Shown here: positions 7,668 through 18,400 of the stretch, piece after piece
Layout: the number at the start of each line of letters is the position of its first letter
How positions within the stretch are numbered: position 1 is the stretch's first letter
Origin: Lachnospiraceae bacterium UBA7109
GTDB lineage: Bacteria; Bacillota; Clostridia; Lachnospirales; Lachnospiraceae
Length of the DNA stretch: 36,699 nt
Reading direction: 5' to 3'
Assembly: GCA_002492335.1 (NCBI GenBank)
Contig: DKYD01000062.1
Coordinates: 49,151 to 85,849, forward strand
Program-made: the position numbers and the translations under genes
The notes under the pieces: model-generated
Seen by the model: only the letters and a program-made list of their open reading frames with translations
The model's database searches: none
What the model was told of the DNA's origin: nothing

Positions 7668-9305
7668 ATGAGGAGTAAAACAGAAACAAGAGCAGCAAAG
7701 CTTCTGGCAGTCATCGCGGCAATATGTATGATGTGCACGATGATGGTGACGCCGGTTATGGCTGAAGGCGAGGATACAGGAGTGATGACGGCAACGGATG
7801 ATCCGAGAGAGAGCGTAATGCTGATTTCCCTGGGATATCAGGATGACGCCGGAAATTACTATGACTACAAATGGGGAACCTGTTTCCTGATCAATGATGA
7901 ATACGTGTTAACAAATAAACACGTCGTTACACTGACGGTTGAGGAATTTAATGATTTTAAGACAATATTTAATGTTCCGGATCTGGCGCCAAATGACAGT
8001 CATATTAAAGCATATCTGTACGTTAACCGTGACATGAGAGTGGGCGCGTCTATGCATGAGAGTGTCAACAGTGACGACATGGATTTTGCGGCAATGAAGC
8101 TGGATGAGAAGATTTATGACAGAAAACCGGTGGCATTAGGAGACAGCGGTCAGATTCAGACAAAAGATGCGGTATATGCGTTGGGATATCCGTCGGATTC
8201 CGTTTCTAATAAAGAATATAATACGAAGGATGACGTTTCTACGGTGACTGGGGCAATATCAAAAGTTACTTCTACCGGTGGCGTCGATATTATCGAGCAT
8301 ACGGCTGGTCTGAATCATGGCAATTCCGGCGGTCCATTGTTAGATGAAGATAATAATGTAGTAGGTATTAATACATTTATTGCCGGAAAGAAAAGTTACT
8401 CCATTCAGATTAATTCGATTAAAAGCGGACTGGATACATTTGGAATTCCATATGTAGAAGGAGGGGATATAGATCCAGTTCTTCCTCCGGATCCGGGTGA
8501 AATACCAGAGGAAGACAACACAGCGATCCTTGCAGAGCTTCAGGACGTTGTAAAGGAAGCAAAGGCGATTGAAGCAGACAAATATACAGAAGAAAGCATG
8601 AAAGCGATTGACGATTGTATAGGAAAGGCAGAGGCTGTATTGAACAAAGGATCTGATGCGCAGGAAGCTGAGATTCTGGCGGCGACAGATGATTTAAATG
8701 ACGCGATTACAAATAAAGAAGAAAAATCAGGACCAAACTGGCTCTTGATTGGAGGCATCAGCGCGGCCGTAGTAGTTGTTATCATTATTATCATTGTTAT
8801 TGTGTTAGTATCTGGAAATAAGAAAAAAGCAAAGAATGCAAAAGTGAAAAACGGATATGGAGAAACACCGGGATTCATGCCGGAAGTACCGGGGGCGGTT
8901 CCGACGCCCGGAACAACGCCAATGTCATCACAGGCGCCGGAGGGAGCGGGCGAGACAACACTTCTGGACGCAGGAGCAGGCGAGACAACACTCCTTGGAG
9001 GAGGGGCAGGAAGCGCTTACCTCATCCGTAAGAAAAATGGCGAAAAGATTATGCTCAATCTTCAGAACTTTAAGCTTGGTAAGGAGAGAAGAAAAGTAAA
9101 CTACTGCGTGGCAGATAATACAACAGTCAGCCGGCTTCACTGTGAGATCGTGAAGAAGGGTACAGATTATTATGTGGTTGACTTAGGCTCGGCAAACGGT
9201 ACTTATGTGAACGGCGTTCAGGCAAGTCCGCATAAAGATACACTCCTGACCAATCAGTCTGTACTGAAACTGTCAGACGAAGAATTTGAATTTCATTTGT
9301 CATAA
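7668..9305 (+). CDS. Secreted-side HtrA-like serine protease with TM segment and cytoplasmic FHA domain
   Basis: A 545-residue protein with an unusual order of parts. Signal peptide (cleavage probable after VMA, Ala32); trypsin-like protease (about 45-270) with His85 in NKHVV, Asp139 in DFAAMKL and Ser220 in GNSGGP; a helical FIVAR-like segment (about 285-345); a transmembrane helix (about 356-383) followed by Lys-rich stop-transfer sequence; a linker with two ETTLL motifs (residues 429-433 and 439-443); and an FHA domain to the end (VSRLH, then SANGTYVNG). The usual FHA GR is GK here. So protease outside, phosphothreonine-binding module inside. PDZ domains typical of HtrA/DegP are absent. 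It heads a block with a PP2C phosphatase and kinase 31 bases and one gene downstream. Substrate unknown; the giant Ig-like protein is an obvious candidate. AGGAGG precedes the ATG. Confidence 0.85.
   Translation: MRSKTETRAAKLLAVIAAICMMCTMMVTPVMAEGEDTGVMTATDDPRESVMLISLGYQDDAGNYYDYKWGTCFLINDEYVLTNKHVVTLTVEEFNDFKTIFNVPDLAPNDSHIKAYLYVNRDMRVGASMHESVNSDDMDFAAMKLDEKIYDRKPVALGDSGQIQTKDAVYALGYPSDSVSNKEYNTKDDVSTVTGAISKVTSTGGVDIIEHTAGLNHGNSGGPLLDEDNNVVGINTFIAGKKSYSIQINSIKSGLDTFGIPYVEGGDIDPVLPPDPGEIPEEDNTAILAELQDVVKEAKAIEADKYTEESMKAIDDCIGKAEAVLNKGSDAQEAEILAATDDLNDAITNKEEKSGPNWLLIGGISAAVVVVIIIIIVIVLVSGNKKKAKNAKVKNGYGETPGFMPEVPGAVPTPGTTPMSSQAPEGAGETTLLDAGAGETTLLGGGAGSAYLIRKKNGEKIMLNLQNFKLGKERRKVNYCVADNTTVSRLHCEIVKKGTDYYVVDLGSANGTYVNGVQASPHKDTLLTNQSVLKLSDEEFEFHLS
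8952..8996 (+). other. Two ETTLL candidate phosphorylation motifs in the HtrA-FHA linker
   Basis: The linker between the membrane segment and the FHA domain encodes GETTLL twice, 10 residues apart. The same short motif occurs once in the 163-residue membrane protein and twice, as ETTVL and ETSVL, in the polytopic FHA protein. It resembles the ETT motif phosphorylated in GarA/OdhI-type FHA proteins. Confidence 0.5.
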
Positions 9306-9336
9306 AAAATGAATAAATCAGGGCAGGAGACGTGAG

Positions 9337-10119
9337 ATGGGGTTTTTAAGTATAGCACATACGGATATTGGAATCAGAAAAAATACCAATCAGGATTCTG
9401 TCTTAATCAAAGAGGCAAGCACAGATTACGGAACCGTACATTTTTCCGTAATCTGTGATGGCATGGGCGGCCTTGCAAAAGGAGAGGTCGCCAGCGCCAC
9501 TTTGATTAGGGCATTTTCACGTTGGTTTGAAGAGGATTTTCCATTTTTATTATATGAAAAGAGAACGGATGGACGAATCGACTATAATGCTTTGCAGAAA
9601 AGCTGGAATCAGCTGGTTGATGAGATAAATGTGAAAATCGCCGGTTATGGAGATACATGCCATGCGCCCTGCGGAACAACACTGGCGGCGCTTCTTCTTG
9701 CAGAAGGACGTTATTATATTGTGAATGTGGGAGATTCCCGTGTATATCTCCTGCGGGAAAATATGCAGTCCCTTACAAAGGATCAGACATTTGTGCAGCG
9801 GGAGGTCGACGAGGGCAGAATGACGCCGGAAGAAGCGGCGGTACATCCGCAAAAGAACGTATTGCTTCAATGTGTTGGGGCGAGTCCCATAGTAGTACCG
9901 GATTTTTATGAAGGCGTATATAAAGAAAAAGATGTATTTTTATTGTGCTCGGATGGCTTCCGTCATGTTATTACAGAGGATGAGTTTATAAAGATCTTGA
10001 ATCCACGGGGAATGACTACGGAAAAAATCATGAAGGATGCGGCGGTATATTGTACCGAGCTTAATAAGCAGCGGAAGGAAAACGATAACATATCCGTAAT
10101 TATAACAAAAATTGATTAG
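9337..10119 (+). CDS. PP2C-family Ser/Thr protein phosphatase
   Basis: A 260-residue soluble phosphatase with the full PP2C motif set: NQDS (Asp20), CDGMGG (Asp41-Gly42), GTTL, VGDSRVYL, SDGF (Asp206) and NDNIS (Asp250). These aspartates bind the metal ions. The length is that of bacterial PrpC/Stp phosphatases, with no membrane segment. CAGGAGA lies 6 bases before the ATG. It is placed directly between the HtrA-FHA protease and a Ser/Thr kinase, so it should reverse the phosphorylation made by the two kinases encoded nearby, including ETT motifs and kinase activation loops. The family is certain; the substrate set is inference. Confidence 0.93.
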   Translation: MGFLSIAHTDIGIRKNTNQDSVLIKEASTDYGTVHFSVICDGMGGLAKGEVASATLIRAFSRWFEEDFPFLLYEKRTDGRIDYNALQKSWNQLVDEINVKIAGYGDTCHAPCGTTLAALLLAEGRYYIVNVGDSRVYLLRENMQSLTKDQTFVQREVDEGRMTPEEAAVHPQKNVLLQCVGASPIVVPDFYEGVYKEKDVFLLCSDGFRHVITEDEFIKILNPRGMTTEKIMKDAAVYCTELNKQRKENDNISVIITKID

Positions 10120-10130
10120 GGGAATGAGAG

Positions 10131-11915
10131 ATGCTGGAAATAGGTTCCATTGTTGATGGAAAATATAAAATATTAAATAAAATCGGGCAGGGCGGCATGA
10201 GTATCGTCTATCTTGCAATGAACGAGAGGGCGAACAAACCATGGGCGATCAAAGAAGTCAGAAAGGACGGCGTGTCCAATTATGAGGTTGTAAAGCAGAA
10301 CCTGATCGCAGAGACAGATATTCTGAAACGGCTCAATCACCCAAATCTGCCGAGTATCATTGATGTGATCGACTGTGAAGACACCTTCCTTATCGTCATG
10401 GATTATATAGAAGGAAAACCTCTTAGCGAGGCGCTGAAAAGAGAAGGGGCGCAGCCACAGGAGAACGTTATCGAGTGGGCGAAACAGATCTGCGACGTGC
10501 TGGGCTATCTGCATTCCAGGAAACCGCCGATCATTTATCGGGATATGAAGCCGTCCAATGTCATGTTAAGACCGGACGGCAACATTATGATTATTGATTT
10601 TGGAACGGCCAGGGAATATAAATCTGCAAGTCTTGCAGACACGACATGTCTTGGGACGCAGGGCTATGCGGCGCCGGAACAGTTTGGCGGACATGGGCAG
10701 ACGGACGCCAGGACAGATATTTACTGCCTGGGAGCAACCTTGTACCATTTGCTCACAGGACATAATCCATGTATGCCTCCCTATGAAATGTATCCAATCC
10801 GTCAATGGAATCCCAATCTTTCATCGGGACTTGAAGAGATTATTCTAAAATGTACACAAAAGAATCCGGCTGACCGCTATCAGTCCTGCGCGGAGTTGAT
10901 GTATGCATTAGAGCATTACGACGAGCTGGATCATGAATATAAAAAAGTACAGAATCGGAAATGGAAAACATTTCTTGCAACCTCCATATTAACACTGGCG
11001 TCGTTAACAGCCTGTGTTGGATTCAAGTTTGCAGAAACAAGTACGACCAGGAAAAGCTATGACAGTTATTTGAAAAATGCGGTGTCCGCGGTCAGCATGC
11101 AGGAAAAAGTAGAGGATTATGAAAATGCGATTAAGTTGAATCCGGGGGAGAGTGAAGCATATACGGATCTTCTTCAGGCGTTTCTTGACAATATAGAAGA
11201 GGATGGAGATAACTGGAACTTCACACAGGAAGAGTCGGCAAAGATGGCGGAAATCCTTGGATATAAAGGCAGCGGCAGCCGCAGCAACGAGAGCTATTTC
11301 GAAGCAGATGAGGCGGGATATGATGAGTTCGCTTATCAGATGGGACTTGCTTATTATTTCTATTATAACAAGGATGGAAATCCGCAGATGTCCCAGAAGT
11401 GGTTTGAAATAGCGGCAAGAAGCACATATCTTGAAGATAATAAAAAAGAACGGTCGAAAATTCTTGAAAAGATTGCCGGATATGACGCCGGATTACGAAG
11501 CGCAGGGAGCAACAAATCTGGAGACAGTACGGTAACTTACAGAGATTACTGGGAAGATATGATGGAACTGATCAGTGGAAAGAATCTTGTAGAGCAGGAT
11601 AATTCCAAGATGGCGCTGGTCATGTATAAGAACTTTGTGTATCAGATAGACAGATATGCCATACAGTTTAAAGCGGCAGGGGTTACGGAAGACCAGCTGA
11701 ACAGAGAACTGGATCAGGTAGAGTCCAGATTAAAGACGGATATCATTGTCCTGAATGAAAGCGACAGAGAAGAGATAGAAAATACAAGAGATAAACTGTT
11801 AGAGCAGATAAATGGAGCAAAGGAGCAGATATCTATTGCTTATTCTGCAAAGGAGTCAAATCTGACAAATAAATCAGGAGGTAAGAAAGATGCAGGAACT
11901 GGAAAGAATGATTAA
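10131..11915 (+). CDS. Transmembrane Ser/Thr protein kinase with helical ectodomain
   Basis: A 594-residue kinase. Gly-rich loop IGQGGMS near residue 18; catalytic Lys41 in AIKEV; catalytic loop YRDMKPSN with Asp138; IDFGTA with Asp156; then an activation segment with ADTTCLGTQGYAAPEQF. All residues needed for catalysis are present. A single transmembrane helix lies at about 277-302, followed by about 290 residues that are helical, with a TPR-like start (EKVEDYENAIKLNPGESEAY), expected outside the cell. There are no PASTA repeats. A kinase-like cytoplasmic domain, one TM and a helical ectodomain is also the topology of EssB/YukC, which is a pseudokinase in type VIIb systems. It starts 11 bases after the phosphatase gene and overlaps the next gene by 26 bases. 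Confidence 0.9.
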   Translation: MLEIGSIVDGKYKILNKIGQGGMSIVYLAMNERANKPWAIKEVRKDGVSNYEVVKQNLIAETDILKRLNHPNLPSIIDVIDCEDTFLIVMDYIEGKPLSEALKREGAQPQENVIEWAKQICDVLGYLHSRKPPIIYRDMKPSNVMLRPDGNIMIIDFGTAREYKSASLADTTCLGTQGYAAPEQFGGHGQTDARTDIYCLGATLYHLLTGHNPCMPPYEMYPIRQWNPNLSSGLEEIILKCTQKNPADRYQSCAELMYALEHYDELDHEYKKVQNRKWKTFLATSILTLASLTACVGFKFAETSTTRKSYDSYLKNAVSAVSMQEKVEDYENAIKLNPGESEAYTDLLQAFLDNIEEDGDNWNFTQEESAKMAEILGYKGSGSRSNESYFEADEAGYDEFAYQMGLAYYFYYNKDGNPQMSQKWFEIAARSTYLEDNKKERSKILEKIAGYDAGLRSAGSNKSGDSTVTYRDYWEDMMELISGKNLVEQDNSKMALVMYKNFVYQIDRYAIQFKAAGVTEDQLNRELDQVESRLKTDIIVLNESDREEIENTRDKLLEQINGAKEQISIAYSAKESNLTNKSGGKKDAGTGKND

Positions 11916-12381
11916 TATTTACCACACCGCATTTCTTATATTTCTGATACTTACGGTCGTATTTCTGGTCGTTTCCGTATTTCTGTTCTTCTGGTTTGAT
12001 ATCCGTGGGATCTTCGATCTCCGGTCGGGACGAGGGGCAAGGAAAACGATACAGAAGATGCAGGAGTTAAATGATCAGACCGGTAAGCTCCGGCAGAGTC
12101 CTGTGACGGCTACTCCGGTTAAACTCTCAGGGGAAGAAAGGATCGCGGCTCCGGTCACTGAGAAAAAAGGGACGCCTCTTTATGAAGAGAATGCGCAGCA
12201 GACAGAATTATTGTCACGGCAGGCGGGACAAAAGGATGCGGTCTGCGAAGTCGTTGGTGAAACGACACTGTTATCGCCGGAGCAGACGCAAGAGACTCCG
12301 CAGCCGGAGAAACGAAAGCTTCCGGGTGTGTTCAGAATAGAAAAAGAGATTCTGTGGGTTCATACAAATGAAGTGATATAA
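11890..12381 (+). CDS. Single-TM protein with ETTLL motif
   Basis: A 163-residue protein with an N-terminal hydrophobic helix (about residues 13-36) followed by a basic, mostly unstructured cytoplasmic tail. AGGAGG at 11876-11881 sits 8 bases before this ATG, inside the end of the kinase gene, so the 26-base overlap is well supported. The tail has VGETTLLSPEQTQETP around residues 122-137, the same ETTLL motif as in the HtrA-FHA linker, and ends with a conserved-looking short strand region FRIEKEILWVH. I do not recognise a family. A membrane-bound kinase substrate that recruits FHA domains would fit, but this is inference. Confidence 0.7.
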   Translation: MQELERMINIYHTAFLIFLILTVVFLVVSVFLFFWFDIRGIFDLRSGRGARKTIQKMQELNDQTGKLRQSPVTATPVKLSGEERIAAPVTEKKGTPLYEENAQQTELLSRQAGQKDAVCEVVGETTLLSPEQTQETPQPEKRKLPGVFRIEKEILWVHTNEVI

Positions 12382-12401
12382 AAGGAAAGGGAGTAGAAAG
12401 A

Positions 12402-15400
12402 ATGAGAAAAGGAAGAAATCTAAACGAAAGGATATGCGCAGTTGTCCTGGCGCTGGCAATGTTTCTTGGCAGTGTGCTGCCAAATATGACGTTTGTGGCA
12501 CATGCGGCGGAAGCAGAGCATGAGATAACTTTCAGAGTAATCGAAAAGTTGAATGCCGGACAGCCGAATGAAGCAGATATGCCACTGAGCGGCGCAACTG
12601 TGGAGGTATCCGGCGGAGATTCCGCCATATCTGCAAAGACTAACGCGGATGGTATGGCAACAGTCAGTGGAACATTTGACGACGCCGCAGCGTATACTTA
12701 TGTGGTTAAGAAGGATGGCTATACGGTTAGTCCATCAAACACACTGGATATTACAGCAACAGGTGCGATTTCCGTTGAAATGAAAATGGCGGATATTCAG
12801 ACGTCTGTAAATTCAGTGGAATTAAATCTTGATAATACGGACGAAAAGACAGCAACAGTGAAGATTGCCGACGCAATTGAGAACAACAGTAATCTTGAGC
12901 CGGGTTATACATGGAAGACAGAAAATGCAGATATTGCAGAAGTTTCAGATGGAACAATTACAGCAGTGAGCCGGGGCGCAGCCACAATAATCGTATCCAG
13001 AAATGGAAAATCAAAGGCAATCCCGGTAACTGTAAAAGAGGAACTTGCCGGAATGACTATTTCTGTAGTTCCGGAGACAGACAGCCAGGATATAACGACG
13101 GATGTAAAGGCGGTCAGCATAACAGTCAGCGGAATGGAATCAGCCACGGGATATGTGCAGATCTATAAATCCGGAGAAACAGATCCAATAGGAACGATTT
13201 CTTCTCCATATGATAGTGCACTTGTTTATGATAAAGCGGACGCCCTGAAAGGTAAGGTTATATTTACTGCGAAATATGTACCTGCAGATACAGATTATTA
13301 CTTTGCAAAAGAAGTAAGTACAGATGAACTTACCTATAAAAAGAGTTGTAATCTTGCACTGACGGACGAGAGCCGGGAGGTAACTTATGGAGATGCTTCG
13401 CCAATTCAGATAGTGGCAGCTTCAGACACGGTCATGAAAAGAACATTGAGTTATGCGTCTGAGAGAGAAGATGTAGCAACGGTAGATAAAGATGGTAACG
13501 TAACGATCGTAGGGGCAGGTACGACAGTCATCACAGTTACAGCGGCAGAAAATGATGAGTATACAAGGTCTGAAGCGAAGTATACGGTAAATGTAAAGAA
13601 AAAAGCAGTGACTGTTCTTTTGAATCAGGTGACCTGGGGAGAAGCGAAAAAGGTATACGATGGAAGCAAGAGTATTGAGTTGACCGGTACATATGTGACA
13701 GGAAGTGATACGATTACAATTCCGGTTACTGCGGAACTTGATACAGCAGATGCTTCAGATACAGAATATACAGAAGCTGTCATAACAAATATTGGAAAGT
13801 ATGCAATGGAGAATCCTAATTACGATATTACATTGCAGAATTTTGAAAATGCGGAGTTAAGCGGACTGAAGATTGAAGTGGCACGCAGGACATTGTATGT
13901 GCGTGTGAAAGAGGAAACAGCTGTTACGATTCCATATGGGAAAACAAATGATGAAATCGAAGATATCATAAAAAAAGAAGCGGAGATCGTATTAATTGAT
14001 AATACAGGCGCTTTGGAGAAGGATAAAGATTCCGGATTGGTGTCGGAGGATACGGCGGATATCGGTGGAGCTGTTGAAGTTCAGTTAAAGGATAAAGCAA
14101 CGCAGACTTATTATGTAAAAGAGTATGCAGATGCATTGCAGCCAGGAATCATTGACGGAAAAGAAAAGATTGGCAATAATTACAAGCTTGCGGTTGCAGA
14201 TCCTGTGGAAGATTATTCTGGAAAGCTGGTAGTTATTCAGGAAACAATTACGGATATTTTTTCCATGATTCAGGTAGATGACGGACAGGAGGGAGTGTAT
14301 AAGACTGCAGACAAGACGTGGGTCAGAAATAATACCTCTTTGAAAGTTTCTTCATTGGTGGACAGATATTCAGATGTATATATGAAGAGAAACAGCGATG
14401 GTGCATATCAGAAAAATATAATACAGCTTTCTACAGAGGAAGAAGGCAACAAAGAAGTAGATGATATTCATGTGTATTTATCTGAGCAGGGAGATATTAA
14501 TAATGCTACTCGCACGGAGGAAACAACAATACCTGCGGGGAAAATAGCAATTGATAACAAAGTTCCGGACGTACAGTTTACCTCTCTTGATTTGTTTGGA
14601 AATACTGCCCAGTTGATGGGGAATTTGCTCTATAAAAAATTTACAGGTCAGGAATATACAGAGAATATTATCATATCTGATGACGGAAGCGGTCTTGCGC
14701 AGGATGAGAGCGGCCAGGAGACCTATGCATATAAGTTTTATAATGTGAAGGAATCTACAGAAAATACAAATGAAGCGATAAAGGCAGCAGCTGTGTCAGA
14801 AGAGGGATGGAAGAATGGTACATCAAAAGAGATTCCGGTAGCTGCAAGTGAACAAGGATATTTTGTATTACTTGTCAAGGTCAGAGATCAAGTCGGGAAT
14901 GAAGCAGTATATGCCTCTAACGGATTGGTAATAGATACGACTGTACCGACTGTCATCATTACGGGTATAGATGGTACTAAGGCATATAAGAGTAACATGA
15001 ATTATACAATTACGGTAGCAGATACATTATCCGGAATTGATAAAATTGAAGTTAAGGTACTGGACAAGGCTGGAAACGAAATAGCAGGAGATGAGCAAAA
15101 ACATTATAATACGTTTACTGTAGAAAATATTGTGGATTCTGAAGGAAACGGATTAACTAAGGAAGGTTTGCAGGGAAAAACAGATCCGTATACAATCAAT
15201 GCGGTCATTTTGGCGAATAGTACGAACAATGCAGGTTCTGTGGTCAAGGTAATTGCATATGATAAAGCGGGAAATGAGTCGGCAGAAGCGGAGGCAAAAA
15301 TTAATGTAGATACAACGCGGCCAGAAGTTACATACTTTTATGATAACAATACTTGTGAAATAGTTGAAGGAAAGAATTATTTTACAGGGAACCGCATTAT

Positions 15401-18400
15401 GACAATCACTTATAAAGAACGTAATTTTGACCCGTCAAAAGCAGAATTTAAAATAAATGTAGATGGGAAAGTTTATCAGACGAATTTAAATGAAAAAGAA
15501 TGGAATGATGAACTTGGAGCTATGGGTGTGAAATTATTATCTGTCGTTGATTCTCAGTCGGACGTAAAAGACGGATACACGGATGATCGTACGATTACTT
15601 ATCAAATTGAATTTGGTGCGGAAGAAAAAGAGTATGAATATGAAATTGAAGAAATGACGATAGTGGATTTAGCCGGGAATAATGTCGAGATTAAACCTAC
15701 TGAAGGTATATTTGTTATTGACAGAAAGTCACCTGAAATTGAAGTGTCTTATGATCTTACGGACGATGATGCAGAAAATGGCAATTTCTTTAATGCTGTA
15801 CGTACCATGACGGTGACTTATACCGAGACATACTTTAAAGAAGAAAATGTTTCTTTGAAGTTAAAAAAAGACGCTGAAAAGACATTGAAAGAATGGATGG
15901 AGGACAGTTCGGAAGAAGGCATCGCAATCGAGAAACTTGATGTAGAAGATAATAAACATGGATATAAGGTTACCTTTGGAAGATTTGAAGGAGAGAATAA
16001 GGATTTTGACTTTGAAATAAGTACTTCTATGAAAGATTATGCCGGAAACAGTAATCAGGAGGTTAATTACCAAAAAGGCGTAGAAAACAGTAAAAGTTCT
16101 TTCACGGTAGATATGGTAGAACCACAGGTTGTTGTAGAACTAAGTGATGGAGCGAAGAATGATTCTTATTATCAGGAAGATTGCAAAGTAACAGTTACCT
16201 ACACAGAGCGTAATTTTGATGAAGATGGTCTTACGTATGATATAACAATAGGAAAGAAAGAAGGTACATATACACATAAGGAGCTGAAAGAGTTAGAGGA
16301 AATTTCGGTAACAGAAGATTCTTCATCCGGAAATAGTCATGAATACGTAATAACATTTACCGGTGGAGCATTAAAAGATCAGGATTACAAGATTAAACCG
16401 CATATTACTGATAAAGCAGGTAACAAGGAGGAAGAGACTTCTGAAAAAAGCTTTACAGTAGACAAGAAAAAACCAGAAATTGCGGTTGAGTATTATGTCG
16501 GTGAGGTAAAGGAAGAAAACAAAAAAGATCCTACAACAAATGAAAAAGAGAGATTGTTTACAAATGAAAAAGTGTTTGTGGTTGTTACAATTACGGAGAG
16601 AAACTTTAGTAAGTTTGAGGAATTTGTAAATAATCCGAAGCAAATGACAGCAGACTTCAATGAAAATAGAGAACCGAGCAGCGGGCATAACACGCAGGCT
16701 AATATAGTTGGATCACAGGGCTGGTCGAAAGGAGAGAAGTTAGATAGCTGGCAGCAGACTTTTGAATTTGATGTACTGCAGAATGGAGACAGCGATTTTG
16801 ATTTTAATCTTAAGTATGCCGATCTTGCAGGTAACGAGGTGCAATCAGAACAGTATTATCTTACCGTAGATAAAAAGGCACCAGAGATAAAAGTTACTTA
16901 TTATGAAGATTATGAAGAGGATAATAAAACACCAGTCAAAAATGCAGATGTAATGGACAAAGGGGAGCGCTTGTATCGGCAGAAGAAAGTATATGCCAAA
17001 TATGAGATTACAGAGAGAAACTTTGCGCGTGCTAACAGCAAAACTAACAGCAAAACATTTGAAAAAAACCAGATGCAGGTAAAGTATGTGCATACGGAGG
17101 AGCATGAGGGTACACCGATTAATTATGATATTTTGGCAGAGGTTGCAGGAAATTGGAAATATGATGAGGCGGATAAAACTTGGAACCAGATATTTGAATT
17201 TAATGCAGAAGCAAATTATACGATTGGAATGACATATACAGATCTGGCGGGAAATAAATTTGAATATGGAGATCATATGTTTACCGTGGATTGGACTGTT
17301 CCAGAAGGCACGATTACTATTCCAGATATTCCAGATAGAGATGCGTCAAAGGGCGGTTCTTGGAGTAAACTTTGGAATGTAATTTATAACTTCTTCACAA
17401 ACAAGACTCACACTTCAACCATGGAAAGTAGTGATGAAACATCCGGTGTTGACAAAGTAAGTTATTACATTGATGAAACTGTATCTGCATTAAATGGCGA
17501 GCATCAGCATTTGGCATTGGATGAGCTGAAAGAGAAGAAATGGATACCTTATGAGAATGGTATTACCGTGAAACCGGATTCACAATCTGCGCTTTATGGA
17601 AAGATTATTGACAAAGCTGGTAATGTGACTTATCTGAATGCGAAATATGGCATTATTGCGGATGATGAAGAGCCGGTTGTAAAGCTCACAGATAACATAG
17701 AAAAGTCTCCTATAAGAAATGGTCTGCATAATAGCGATGCATATATTGAAGTGCAGGTAGAAGAGCCTTTGGTTAATGGAGTATATGCAGGAATCAAGGA
17801 AGTCAAATATGAGATTGAGGCCACTACTAATCTTCCTGAGCGTGCATATGAAGAAGGAATAGTAGACATGACCTATACGAATGGGAAAGGAGAGCGTAAT
17901 CGTATAGGCAGTGGAACAATCAAAGTTAATGCTCGGACTTTTAACAGTAATGACGTAACAGTTACAGTTACTGCTGAAGACAATGCTGGAAATTTACATA
18001 AAGAATATATTAAGTTAAGCATTGACGTAACGCCTCCGGAGGTACGCTTTGAACCTGTTCCGGCAAGCTCTGCGCATGGTGAATTCTATAATGTAACTAG
18101 AACAATTAAGGTAACAATACAGGAGCGTAATTTTGATCCGAATGCAATTAATTGGGACATTATTAATTACGAAGGATCAAGACCAACACCAAGATTTATA
18201 TCATCAGAAAATAGCAATTCAGATGAATCGAAAACTGTATATGAAGTAACTTTCTCGGCAGATGGTGTGTATAGTTTATCCATGGATTGTCAGGATCTTG
18301 CAGGCAATCAGTCGAATACAGCGACGGAAGGCAGGTTTGTTATTGACAAGACAGCGCCGACCATCAATGTAACATTTGATAACAATCATGCGCAGAACGG

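Noticed and set aside
16845..17276. A 143-residue hydrophobic minus-strand frame
   Set aside because: It lies within the giant Ig gene; the hydrophobicity comes from reverse reading of Asp/Lys/Glu codons.
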